Positions 8,969 through 16,356 of a stretch of 64,000 bases of DNA are shown here, piece after piece. Where the stretch lies: NCBI GenBank assembly GCA_046155895.1, contig JBJXFB010000059.1, positions 1-64,000 on the forward strand, written 5' to 3'. The position numbers were made by a program, and so were the translations under genes. The notes beneath the pieces were generated by a model. It had not been told where the DNA came from. It made no database searches and worked only from the letters and a program-made list of their open reading frames with translations. Numbering within the stretch: the stretch's first letter is position 1; the number at the start of each line of letters is the position of its first letter. This DNA is from DASYPQ01 sp046155895. GTDB taxonomy: Bacteria > Planctomycetota > UBA1135 > GCA-002686595.

Positions 8969-9448
8969 ATGACCGACGCGACGACTCGAGCCCTCCTGCA
9001 CGCTCTCGACCGGGCCTTCGATCACGCCTCGTGGCACGGTCCGAACCTGCGCGGCGCGATCCGCGGGATCACGCCCGCGCGAGCGGCGTGGAGGCCGGCG
9101 AAGGGACGCAACAGCATCTGGGAGCTCGCCGTGCACTGCGCGTACTGGAAGTACACGGTGCGGCGGAAGCTGACGGGCGAGAAGCGGGGGAGCTTCCCGC
9201 TCGAGGGCTCGAACTGGTTCCGGCGCAGCGGATCGGAGGGCGCGCGAGGCTGGAAGGCGGACGTCGCGCTGCTCGACGAGATGCACCGGACGCTGCGCGC
9301 GGCGGTCGAGCGCTTTCCGGCGGCGAAGTGGGGGAAGCGCGCGGGCGGGAGCAAGCACAGCTACCACGACCTCGTCGCCGGCGCGGCGGCGCACGACCTC
9401 TATCACGCGGGGCAGATCCGCCTGATCAAGGTGCTGGGGAAGGGCTGA
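8969..9448 (+). CDS. DinB-superfamily protein
   Basis: A 159-residue four-helix-bundle protein of the DinB/YfiT superfamily. Putative metal ligands are the His in LAVHCAYWK (about residue 53) and the two in AAHDLYHAGQI (about 141 and 145), the usual three-His arrangement. Members include thiol-dependent transferases and hydrolases; the substrate here is unknown. GGAGG sits 8 nt before the ATG. TAGCAT at 8939-8944 could be its -10. Its last 21 coding bases have an imperfect copy at 10088-10108, part of a decayed local duplication. It is convergent with the DUF2442 gene, with one base between the stops. Confidence 0.8.
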   Translation: MTDATTRALLHALDRAFDHASWHGPNLRGAIRGITPARAAWRPAKGRNSIWELAVHCAYWKYTVRRKLTGEKRGSFPLEGSNWFRRSGSEGARGWKADVALLDEMHRTLRAAVERFPAAKWGKRAGGSKHSYHDLVAGAAAHDLYHAGQIRLIKVLGKG

Positions 9449-9449
9449 A

Positions 9450-9734
9450 TCAGCCGCCTTCGGCGACGGCGTCCTCACCGAATTCCGGAAGGGGTCGACC
9501 CGTGACCCAGCAGTGGAGCACCAGAGGGTCGATGTCCGCCTGGTTGGGCCAGGAGATCGTTCCGCCCTCCGGATCGACGCGGACGCGGGCGAAGTACTCG
9601 GGATCCCTCAGAGGAGCGAAGACTCCCCGGAAACTCAGACGCTCGGAAAGATCGATATCCCCTTCCACGCCATCGTCGAATCGCAGGCGGAGTCGGTGAT
9701 CGCCGAGTAGCTCGACGGCGACGACATCCGGCAT
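9450..9734 (-). CDS. DUF2442 protein
   Basis: A 94-residue DUF2442 protein. Recognisable parts are LRLRFDDGVEGDIDLS and SWPNQADIDPLVLH, the second being the family signature near the C-terminus. Family members usually sit beside a DUF4160 gene, as here (7-bp gap), and such pairs have been proposed as toxin-antitoxin-like or regulatory modules; no mechanism is shown. I chose ATG 9734 rather than the TTG at 9758, which lies inside the upstream gene. The C-terminal coding part has a decayed copy at 10178-10250. Confidence 0.8.
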   Translation of the reverse strand: MPDVVAVELLGDHRLRLRFDDGVEGDIDLSERLSFRGVFAPLRDPEYFARVRVDPEGGTISWPNQADIDPLVLHCWVTGRPLPEFGEDAVAEGG

Positions 9735-9741
9735 CAAGTGA

Positions 9742-10002
9742 TCACTCAAGGGGCGCAATCCTTTGGAGCGGCAGCTCCTTCCTCGCGAGATCCCAGTTTA
9801 TCAGGAGCTCCCTCTCGTGAAGGGCCGCCCACTCGATGACGAAGCCCAGGATCCGAGGAGGTAGCTCCCCAGCCAGCAGCCTGATCGGACGGATCGCGAC
9901 GGACGCGGTACGGCCGGAGTACCTCACATGAAAATGGGGTGGGGCGTGGTCGAGGTAGTTCATGAAGACGCTGATTCCGAAGAAGCGGCTGATCTCGGGC
10001 AT
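9742..10002 (-). CDS. DUF4160 protein
   Basis: An 86-residue DUF4160 protein. The core PEISRFFGISVFMNYLDHAP followed by PHFHVRY is the family hallmark: a short protein that opens with PTI/PEIxRFxG and ends with LLxxW-type helices. It is the first gene of a two-gene unit with DUF2442. The pair may be a toxin-antitoxin or a regulator of a nearby gene; this is inference from conserved pairing. No Shine-Dalgarno sequence or clear -10 is seen upstream, and the region beyond it contains remnants of a duplicated segment. Confidence 0.78.
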   Translation of the reverse strand: MPEISRFFGISVFMNYLDHAPPHFHVRYSGRTASVAIRPIRLLAGELPPRILGFVIEWAALHERELLINWDLARKELPLQRIAPLE

Positions 10003-10087
10003 GGTCGGCTCCGCAGGGCTTGTCGCACTGCGGACCTGACCGGTTCCGGGCAGGTTGCACTGAATCCGGGATTCCCAACCGAGCGTG

Positions 10088-10108
10088 AAGTTGCTGGGGA
10101 AGCACTGA
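10088..10108 (+). repeat. Decayed copy of the DinB gene 3' end
   Basis: This 21-nt stretch matches the last seven codons of the DinB gene (9428-9448), stop included, at 18 of 21 positions. It is followed, in the same order and orientation, by a decayed DUF2442 3' end. I read the two as one degraded tandem duplication. Confidence 0.5.
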
Positions 10109-10177
10109 CACGAACCCTGCGCCGGACGCGAGCCTCCCGACTCCGATTCCTCCAGCTACTGCGTTCTCCTCGAGGTT

Positions 10178-10250
10178 CAGAGGTGGTCGATCCGTGAGTC
10201 AGGAGTGGAGAACGCGGGTCGGGGTCGGTCTGATTGGGCGAGAAGATCGC
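10178..10250 (-). pseudogene. Degenerate DUF2442 C-terminal remnant
   Basis: On the plus strand, GTCGATCCGTGAGTCAGGAG and the following 50 bases align with 9485-9559, the 3' part of the intact DUF2442 gene. Read on the minus strand, one frame gives SPNQTDPDP, against SWPNQADIDP in the intact protein. There is no start, and the flanks do not continue the similarity, so this is a relic. The whole gap 10003-10317 holds nothing else I can support as a gene. Confidence 0.55.
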
Positions 10251-10317
10251 CGGGGAACAGGTGATGGGATCCCGGTCTGTCCGTGCATTCCTTGTGCAAT
10301 CCCGCGCAACAGAGAGA

Positions 10318-10821
10318 TCACGACGTCGAGAGTCGTTCCTCGTTCACGACCTTCCATCTTCCGCCTTGGCGTTCCGCGCGGTACCTGTGTGCGGATCCGG
10401 CGCGACTGGATCTGTAGCCGTCGACGTCAACTTCGGCTGTGTCATCCCCGATCCATCGGATCTTGGCGAGTCGGAAGATGACTCCAGAACCATCATCGTC
10501 CTTGTGACGGACCCGAGTGCCCCCATCGCCGCCGATCTTCGACTTCGATACTGGTTCTATGGGTGGGGCATGGTTCACGAACCGCGCTAGCAGATCGGGC
10601 GGCGGATCTTGACGGACTCCAAGGGAAAGGAAGTAGTAGTCGCTTGGATCCAGGCCTGATTGAGAAGGATAGGCCTGAAACTGGTGACGGAAGACAGCCT
10701 CAAGCAACAAGTGTTCTTGAGATGCGGGATCGGCCGAGCCCTCGGGGCGTTCGGCGGCGGCACTCGAACAGGCCGGTAGAAGAGTCAGAACGAGAATTAG
10801 CGAAGCTATGTGGCGATCCAT
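10318..10821 (-). CDS. Putative lipoprotein, unknown function
   Basis: A 167-residue protein with a lipoprotein signal peptide: a hydrophobic stretch SLILVLTLLPAC in which LPAC is the lipobox and Cys18 the lipidation site. The mature part has no domain I recognise. YYFLSLGVRQDPPPDLLARF and VDGYRSSRAG are its most distinctive segments, and the end (GGRWKVVNEE) resembles the wall of a small alpha+beta or NTF2-like domain. Base composition is slightly less GC-rich than its neighbours. It lies downstream of mqnE in the same direction, with a 30-bp gap. Confidence 0.65.
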   Translation of the reverse strand: MDRHIASLILVLTLLPACSSAAAERPEGSADPASQEHLLLEAVFRHQFQAYPSQSGLDPSDYYFLSLGVRQDPPPDLLARFVNHAPPIEPVSKSKIGGDGGTRVRHKDDDGSGVIFRLAKIRWIGDDTAEVDVDGYRSSRAGSAHRYRAERQGGRWKVVNEERLSTS

Positions 10822-10851
10822 GGTCGGATGATGGCCGTGTTCTGTTCGTAA

Positions 10852-11991
10852 CTAGCCGATGATGTTGTAGAGCGTGTCCCGCTCCACCGGGATCCGTCCC
10901 GCGTCGCGGATCCACTGCACGAGCTCCTCGCGCGCCACGCGCTGCGGCGTCGTCGCGCCGGCCTCGTGGTAGATCTTCTCCTCGACCACCGTCCCGTCGA
11001 CGTCGTCCGCTCCGTACGACAGCGCGAGCTGCGCGATCGGGACGTCCATCAGGATCCAGTAGGCCTTCACGTGCGGGATGTTGTCGAGCATCAATCGCCC
11101 TAGCGCGATCTCGCGCAGCTCGTCGACCGCCGTCGGGCCCTGCACGTGCGCCATCTCGCTGTTCTCGGGGTGGAACGACAGCGGGATGTACGTCTGGAAG
11201 CCGCCCGTCTCGTCCTGCAGCAGCCGCAGGCGATCGAGGTGATCGACGCGCTCCTCGATCGTCTCCACGTGCCCGTGGAGCATCGTGCAGTTGCTCTTCA
11301 ACCCCGCACGGTGCACCTTGCGCGCGATCGCGAGCCATTCGTCGCCGCTGATCTTCAGGTGGTAAGTCTCCTGCCGCACCCGCTCGCTGAAGATCTCCGC
11401 GCCGCCGCCGGGGATCGAGCCCAAGCCGGCCGCGATCAGCTCGGGCAGCACTTCCTCGAGCGGCTTGCGCGCCTTCTTGGCGATCTGGTCGAGCTCCACC
11501 ATCGTGAACGCCTTGATGTGGATCGACGGCCGCGCGGCCTTCACCGCGCGCAGGAGCTCGAGGTAGTACTCGTACCCGAGCTTCGGGTGGATCCCCGCGA
11601 CCATGTGCACCTCGGTGACGGGCTCGTGCAGCTGCTCGCGGACCTTCTCGGCGCACTGCTCGGGCGTCCACCAGTACGCGCCCTCCTGCCCCGGCAGGCG
11701 CTGGAACGCGCAGAACCGGCACAGCTTGTTGCAGATGTTCGTGTAGTTGACGTGCTGGTTGACGTTGAAGTACGCGAGATCGCCGTGCATGCGCTCGCGC
11801 ACGTGGTTGGCGAGCGCGCCGACGACCTGCAGGTCGGAGCGGTAGAGGCGCTCGCCGTCCTCGCGCGACAGCCTCGCTCTCTCCAGCACCTTCTCGGCCA
11901 CGTCGGAAAGGCCCGCGGTCCGCGCGAGACCTTGCAGGCGCTCGCCCGATCTCGCCGCGGACTCCGCGACCGTGGCGGACGCCGCGCTCAT
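10852..11991 (-). CDS. mqnE: Aminofutalosine synthase MqnE
   Basis: A 379-residue radical SAM enzyme of the futalosine menaquinone pathway. It joins the 3-[(1-carboxyvinyl)oxy]benzoate product of MqnA to the adenosyl moiety of SAM to form aminofutalosine. The cluster motif is CNKLCRFC (C-x3-C-x2-C) near residues 86-93. FTMVELDQIAKKA, GGGAEIFSERVRQ and DVDGTVVEEKIYHEAG are family signatures. The ATG overlaps the mqnC stop by 4 bp, so the two pathway genes form one operon. Other mqn genes are not in this window. The family also contains MqnC and CofG/H, but the C-terminal signature separates MqnE. Confidence 0.93.
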   Translation of the reverse strand: MSAASATVAESAARSGERLQGLARTAGLSDVAEKVLERARLSREDGERLYRSDLQVVGALANHVRERMHGDLAYFNVNQHVNYTNICNKLCRFCAFQRLPGQEGAYWWTPEQCAEKVREQLHEPVTEVHMVAGIHPKLGYEYYLELLRAVKAARPSIHIKAFTMVELDQIAKKARKPLEEVLPELIAAGLGSIPGGGAEIFSERVRQETYHLKISGDEWLAIARKVHRAGLKSNCTMLHGHVETIEERVDHLDRLRLLQDETGGFQTYIPLSFHPENSEMAHVQGPTAVDELREIALGRLMLDNIPHVKAYWILMDVPIAQLALSYGADDVDGTVVEEKIYHEAGATTPQRVAREELVQWIRDAGRIPVERDTLYNIIG

Positions 11992-13298
11992 GCCGTCGGC
12001 ACCGAAGTGCCGAACCCTTCCGCCGTCTCGCGCGCCACGGAGTCCATTTCCTCGGCCGTCGGTGTCGTCTCCGGGCTTGCCGCGAGGCTTTTCCGTCCGA
12101 GCCGGGACTTACGCGCCGCCACGTGGGTCGCCGCTTCCTCGCGGTTCGCCGGGCTGCAGGGCCCGTCGTGCCGTGCATCGACCAGGCCGTACCAGGAGTT
12201 CCGCTGTCGCGGCAGGAATCCCGCGCGCTCGATCTGCCGCTCGATCTTCTCGATCGGCGCGAGGTGGAAGCAGCCGGCGGCGCTGACCACGTTCTCCTCG
12301 AGCATCGTCCCGCCGAAATCGTTGCAGCCGTAGCGCAGCGTAACCTGCGCCATCTTCAGCCCCTGCGTCACGTAGCTCGTCTGGATGTTGGCGAAGTTGT
12401 CGAGGAAGATCCGCGAGAGCGCCTGCACGCGCAGGTAGACGCCCGGCGTCGCCTTCTTCGGGTACTTCGACTCCTCCGGGACGCCCTCGGGCTGCATCGT
12501 CCAGCAGGCGAAGGCCGTGAAGCCGCCCGTTTCGTCCTGCAGGTCGCGCAGCAGGCGCAGGTGCTCGATCCGCTCCGCCGCCGTCTCCACGTGGCCGAAC
12601 ATCATCGTCGCCGACGAGCGCAGGCCCGCTTCGTGGACCTTCCGGTGCACGTCGAGCCAGCGCTCGGTGCTCGTCTTCTTCGGCGCGATGATCTTGCGCA
12701 CGCGTTCCGTGAGGATCTCCGCGCCGGCTCCGGGGACGCTCCCGAGCCCCGCGCGCGCGAGATCGTCGATCACGTCCTCGACGGGACGCTTGTCGAGCTT
12801 CGCGAGGTGGTCGAGCTCCGGCGCCGAGAGCGCGTGGCAGTTCACCTGCGGCCAGCGCGCGCGGATGTCGGCGATCAGGTCGCACCACCACGCCGACTTG
12901 AGATAAGGATGGTGGCCGCCCTGCATCAGGAGCTGCCGCCCTCCTAGGTCGGCCGTCTCCTGGATCCTGCGGTGGATTTCCTCGCGCGGGAGCACGTAGG
13001 CGCCCTCCGCGCCGGGACGCCGGTAGAACGCGCAGAACCCGCAATCCGTGATGCAGACGTTCGTCGGGTTCAGGTTGCGGTCGACGATGTACGTGACGAT
13101 CGGATCGGGGTGCTTGCGCCGCCGCACGAGGTCCGCCAGATGCCCCAGCGTGAGGATGTCGGCCTGGTCATGGAGCAGGAGGGCTTCCTCCGGGCTGATC
13201 CGGAAGCCGTCCTCGACCCGTCCGCGAATCCGCCCGAGCTCCAAGGGACTCGCCCTGGCCGGCGCGAGCGCCGTCGCCGTGTCTTGCCCGACTTTCAT
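11988..13298 (-). CDS. mqnC: Cyclic dehypoxanthinyl futalosine synthase MqnC
   Basis: A 436-residue radical SAM enzyme that cyclises dehypoxanthinyl futalosine in menaquinone synthesis. The cluster motif is CITDCGFCAF near residues 76-85, and LLMQGGHHPYL, GFGLGSVPGAG-like (LGSVPGAGAEI), FACWTMQPEG and NDFGGTMLEENV match MqnC. About 60 Ala/Ser/Thr-rich residues follow the usual end (SWYGLV), an unusual tail. The gene is transcribed away from the redoxin gene. A consensus -10 (TATAAT on the minus strand) ends 8 nt before the ATG, pointing to a leaderless mRNA. mqnE overlaps downstream. Confidence 0.93.
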   Translation of the reverse strand: MKVGQDTATALAPARASPLELGRIRGRVEDGFRISPEEALLLHDQADILTLGHLADLVRRRKHPDPIVTYIVDRNLNPTNVCITDCGFCAFYRRPGAEGAYVLPREEIHRRIQETADLGGRQLLMQGGHHPYLKSAWWCDLIADIRARWPQVNCHALSAPELDHLAKLDKRPVEDVIDDLARAGLGSVPGAGAEILTERVRKIIAPKKTSTERWLDVHRKVHEAGLRSSATMMFGHVETAAERIEHLRLLRDLQDETGGFTAFACWTMQPEGVPEESKYPKKATPGVYLRVQALSRIFLDNFANIQTSYVTQGLKMAQVTLRYGCNDFGGTMLEENVVSAAGCFHLAPIEKIERQIERAGFLPRQRNSWYGLVDARHDGPCSPANREEAATHVAARKSRLGRKSLAASPETTPTAEEMDSVARETAEGFGTSVPTA

Positions 13299-13306
13299 CG
13301 GCGAGG

Positions 13307-13312
13307 ATTATA
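13307..13312 (-). promoter_or_regulatory. -10 element of mqnC-mqnE
   Basis: Perfect TATAAT on the minus strand, 8 nt before the mqnC ATG. The expected transcription start falls at or next to the start codon. No good -35 was found. Confidence 0.55.
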
Positions 13313-13334
13313 GGTCGATGCATCGACCACGCGA

Positions 13335-13340
13335 TATCCT
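13335..13340 (+). promoter_or_regulatory. -10-like element of the UGA-containing redoxin gene
   Basis: TATCCT ends 7 nt before the ATG at 13348. GGAGG between them is too close to the ATG to act as a normal ribosome-binding site. Part of a recurring TAnnnT-N5..9-start pattern. Confidence 0.4.
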
Positions 13341-13347
13341 GGAGGAC

Positions 13348-14508
13348 ATGGTTCGATCCCACGACGGAGCCGCGGGGACTCGCTGCATCGCGCGATCGCT
13401 GATCGCCGCGACCGCATTCGCGCTCCTTCTCGCCGGCGCGGCGCAGGCACAGAAGAAGGCCGAGCTCGGCACGTCCGGCGCGGCGAAGGCCCAGAAGCTC
13501 CAGCTTCCTCCCGCCGATCCGGCCTGGACCGCTCTCGAGCGCGAATTCTCGCTGCGGTGGCAGGCGCACCAGTCGGAGACCCAAGCCGCACGACAGCAGG
13601 GCCTCGACCCCGCGAAGTGGCCCGCGAGTCCCCTGGACGAGTACTGGGGGCGCGCCGTCGCGTTCGCCGACCGCGGAGAAGTCGGCGCGATCCAGTGGTG
13701 CATCAACTACTCCGAGGCGCTCGGGCTCGCCCCCGCGGCACGGAACCAGCGCCGTCTCGACCTGTACCGGAAGTGGGTGAAGGACCTTCCGGAGGGACCG
13801 TGCCTGCGAGAAGTGATCTACCGGCTGCAAGCGGAGGCCAATCCGGGCCGCCTCGGAGGCTCGACGACCGGTGCGCTGCTCACCGAGATCGCCGAGCGTG
13901 TGCAGGACAAGAAGCTGCGCGGCGAGGCCCGGGGCGCGCTCGGGCTCATGCTCCTCGGCGCCGGCGGTCCGGAGAACACGAAGCGCGCCCGCGAGCTCCT
14001 CGATCAGGCGATCGAGGACAATCCGGGCAGCGAAGCCGTGGCCGTCGCGCGGGGCCGGCTCTTCCAGGCCGATCGCCTGCAGATCGGCATGCGCTGTCCC
14101 GATTTCACGGCCAAGGACGTCGACGGCGTCGAGTTCAAGCTCTCCGACTACCTCGGCAAGGTCGTCGTGCTCGAGTTCTGGGGATTCTGGTGACCTCCCT
14201 GCCGTGCGATGATCCCGCACGGGAAGGCGCTCGTGGAGCGCTTGAAGAACGAGCCCTTCGCGCTGATCGGCGTCAACACCGACCAGAGCCAGGAGGCCTA
14301 CCGGAAGATGGCCGCGGAGAACGGCGTGACCTGGCGGAACGCCTGGGACGGATCGACTCGCGGACCGCTCTGCACGGCCTGGGGGGTCCGGGGATTCCCG
14401 ACGATCTACGTCCTCGACGCGAAGGGGACGATCCGGCACACCAACCTGCGCGGGTCGCAGCTCGACGCCGCCGTGGACGCCCTGATCCGCGAGGCCAAGT
14501 CGAAGTGA
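13348..14508 (+). CDS. Secreted TlpA/redoxin-like selenoprotein (UxxC, in-frame UGA)
   Basis: Predicted 386-residue selenoprotein read through the UGA at 14191-14193. Residues 1-33 form a signal peptide (ARSLIAATAFALLLAGAAQA). Residues 40-240 are helical and TPR-like. Residues 245-386 are a TlpA/AhpC-type thioredoxin fold starting GMRCPDFTAKDVDG. VVVLEFWGFW is followed by UGA and then PPCRAMIPH, so Sec282 takes the place of the first Cys of the CPPC active site, with Cys285 as partner; GVRGFPTIYVLD is the cis-Pro loop. Downstream coding stays in frame to a normal stop. A hairpin follows the UGA at once (14194-14230). A caller ignoring recoding would give two fragments, 13348-14193 and 14209-14508. 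It probably reduces or oxidises thiols outside the cytoplasm. The Sec machinery is not in the window. Confidence 0.85.
14194..14230 (+). promoter_or_regulatory. Putative bacterial SECIS element (redoxin)
   Basis: Immediately after the UGA, CCGTGCG (14202-14208) pairs perfectly with CGCACGG (14216-14222) around the loop ATGATCC. Weaker pairing extends the stem outwards (C197-G227, C198-G226, T200-A224). The loop starts 15 nt after the UGA, close to the spacing of known bacterial SECIS elements. The loop contains TGATC, shared with the second element at 50209-50231. Confidence 0.7.
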
Positions 14509-14590
14509 CTCGATCGGCGCGCGCATGAGCGCGACCGCCCGCGCCAACCGCGGAACGCAGGTCCCGTAGGCTGCTCTCCGGTCCTCCGCC

Positions 14591-16321
14591 ATGTCGTTCC
14601 TCGCCTGGATCGCGATCGTCCTCGGGCCGGTTTCCACCGCGCCCCAGGAGGCCGCCCCGCCGCCGCGCGCGGCGATCGAGATCGTCCGGCCCGTCGACCC
14701 CGAGTTCGACGCGCTCGAGCGGAAGTACGCCGCCGCGATCCGCAGCTACGACGACCTGCGGATCCGCAGGGTGCAGGGCAAGACCGACGCGCCCGAGCCG
14801 GCTCACCCCGCGCTGCGCTTCCTGAAGGACTTCCAGGCGCTGGCCGCGCGCGGCGGCGGCGGCGGCGCGCTCGGGTGGATCCTCGCGAACCTCCAGTTCG
14901 TCGCCGGCGAGCCCGGCGAGCGGCTCCGGCTCGCCCAGGAGACCTTCCCGCAGATCCTCGCCGGTCACGCCGACGAGGAGGCGGCCTTGCGCGCGCTCGA
15001 AGGCCTGCGCGCCTCGCTCGAGGACCTCGGGGACGGCGTCGTCTTCGAGATGGCCGAGGCGCTCGCGGAGAAGACGGCGGTGGAGGAGATCCGCGGCCAG
15101 GCGAAGCTCCTGCAGGCCTGGGCGCGGACCCTGGCCGACTCGACCCATGATCCCGAGCGGCTGGAGGATGCCGCGGAGATCCACCGCGAGATCCTCTACA
15201 CGATGCCCAAGACCAGGGCCGCCAAGCAGGTCTCGGGAATCTTGTACGGTCCGCTGCACGAGCGCTTCTTCGCGCTCGAGCGCCGATGGGTCGACGAGCT
15301 GCTGGCTCTTCAGGGCCGAGGCGAGCCGCCGGAAGCCTGGCCGCGACAGCCGATCCACGGCCTGGTCGGAGAGTTCCAGATCCTCGCGGACGCCGGACAC
15401 TACTCGGCCAAGCAGTTCGTGACCCATCTCTACCCGGAGTACGAGATGGTGGAGCGCCAGGGTCCGGGTCTCGCGTACTCCTGGCTCGCCAACAAGCTCG
15501 GCGAGGCCTACTCCGACGGCTTGGACGGGCGGTGGACCTGCCTGCGCTCGGACCTCCAGGTCGTCCTCTACCGCCAGTTCCCGGCCGAGCCGTGGGTATT
15601 CGACTCGCTGCAGCGCCTGGCCGGGCACGCCGCCCAGCTGCCCTTCGATCGCGTCGAGCGCGCGATGCAGGCCATCCTCGAGAAGAACGAGGATCCGCGC
15701 GCGCGCGCGGCCGCGCTGTTCTGCATGGCGCAGAGCGTGAGGTCGCGGGGGGACCAGCGAAGCTACGAACGGGCGATCGAGCTCTACACGCGCGCCCGCG
15801 ACGAGCATCCCGAGGGCCGGTTCCGCCAGGCCGCCGAGAGCAGCCGCGCCGAGCTGGCCGCGGTCATGCCCGGGCAGCCGGCGCCGCGGACACGTCTCAC
15901 CGACGTCCAGGGTCTCCCTCTCGATCCCGCGGACTACAAGGGCCGCGTCGTCGTGCTCGAGTTCTGGAGCTTCGAATGGCCGGGCTTCCTCGAGGGGATC
16001 TCCGCCCGCGCCGAGCTCGACTCGAAGTACCGGCTTCGTCCTCTCACGCTGCTCGGCATCAATACGGACAACCGCACGGTCGCCCAGTTCCAGGAGCTCG
16101 CCGCGAAGCACGGCGTGTACTGGCGCTGCGCGACCACGCACTCGGGCCACCCGATCCTGGCGGGCTGGGCCGTGCGCTGCCAGCCGACGACGGTCCTCAT
16201 CGACAAGGACGGGATCATCCGCGCCCGCGACCTGCCGTGGTCCGAGATGACGGAGCTCGCCGAGAAGCTCGTCCTGGAAGCGGAGGCGCCCGCGGCGGGA
16301 GACGCGCGCGAACCGAGATAG
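14591..16321 (+). CDS. Redoxin-domain paralogue lacking active-site cysteines
   Basis: A 576-residue protein with a short signal peptide (SFLAWIAIVLGPVSTAPQ), about 400 helical TPR-like residues, and a C-terminal thioredoxin fold beginning near residue 425 (MPGQPAPRTRLTDVQG). It is clearly related to the UGA-containing redoxin upstream (VVVLEFW, LGINTDN, cis-Pro loop CQPTTVLIDKDG). Where that protein has W-Sec-PPC, this one has SFEWPGF, with neither Cys nor Sec. It is therefore unlikely to be a thiol oxidoreductase and may bind a partner or substrate. TAGGCT lies 18 nt upstream of the ATG; 82 bp separate the two paralogues, which probably form a functional pair. Confidence 0.8.
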   Translation: MSFLAWIAIVLGPVSTAPQEAAPPPRAAIEIVRPVDPEFDALERKYAAAIRSYDDLRIRRVQGKTDAPEPAHPALRFLKDFQALAARGGGGGALGWILANLQFVAGEPGERLRLAQETFPQILAGHADEEAALRALEGLRASLEDLGDGVVFEMAEALAEKTAVEEIRGQAKLLQAWARTLADSTHDPERLEDAAEIHREILYTMPKTRAAKQVSGILYGPLHERFFALERRWVDELLALQGRGEPPEAWPRQPIHGLVGEFQILADAGHYSAKQFVTHLYPEYEMVERQGPGLAYSWLANKLGEAYSDGLDGRWTCLRSDLQVVLYRQFPAEPWVFDSLQRLAGHAAQLPFDRVERAMQAILEKNEDPRARAAALFCMAQSVRSRGDQRSYERAIELYTRARDEHPEGRFRQAAESSRAELAAVMPGQPAPRTRLTDVQGLPLDPADYKGRVVVLEFWSFEWPGFLEGISARAELDSKYRLRPLTLLGINTDNRTVAQFQELAAKHGVYWRCATTHSGHPILAGWAVRCQPTTVLIDKDGIIRARDLPWSEMTELAEKLVLEAEAPAAGDAREPR

Positions 16322-16356
16322 ATCCGGCCCGGACGGCTCGATAAGCTGCGCCGCGC

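Noticed and set aside
13348..14193. Reading the redoxin as a truncated protein ending at UGA, with a separate short thioredoxin gene at 14209
   Set aside because: Both halves form one contiguous domain in the same frame, and the UGA falls exactly on the active-site Cys with a hairpin after it.
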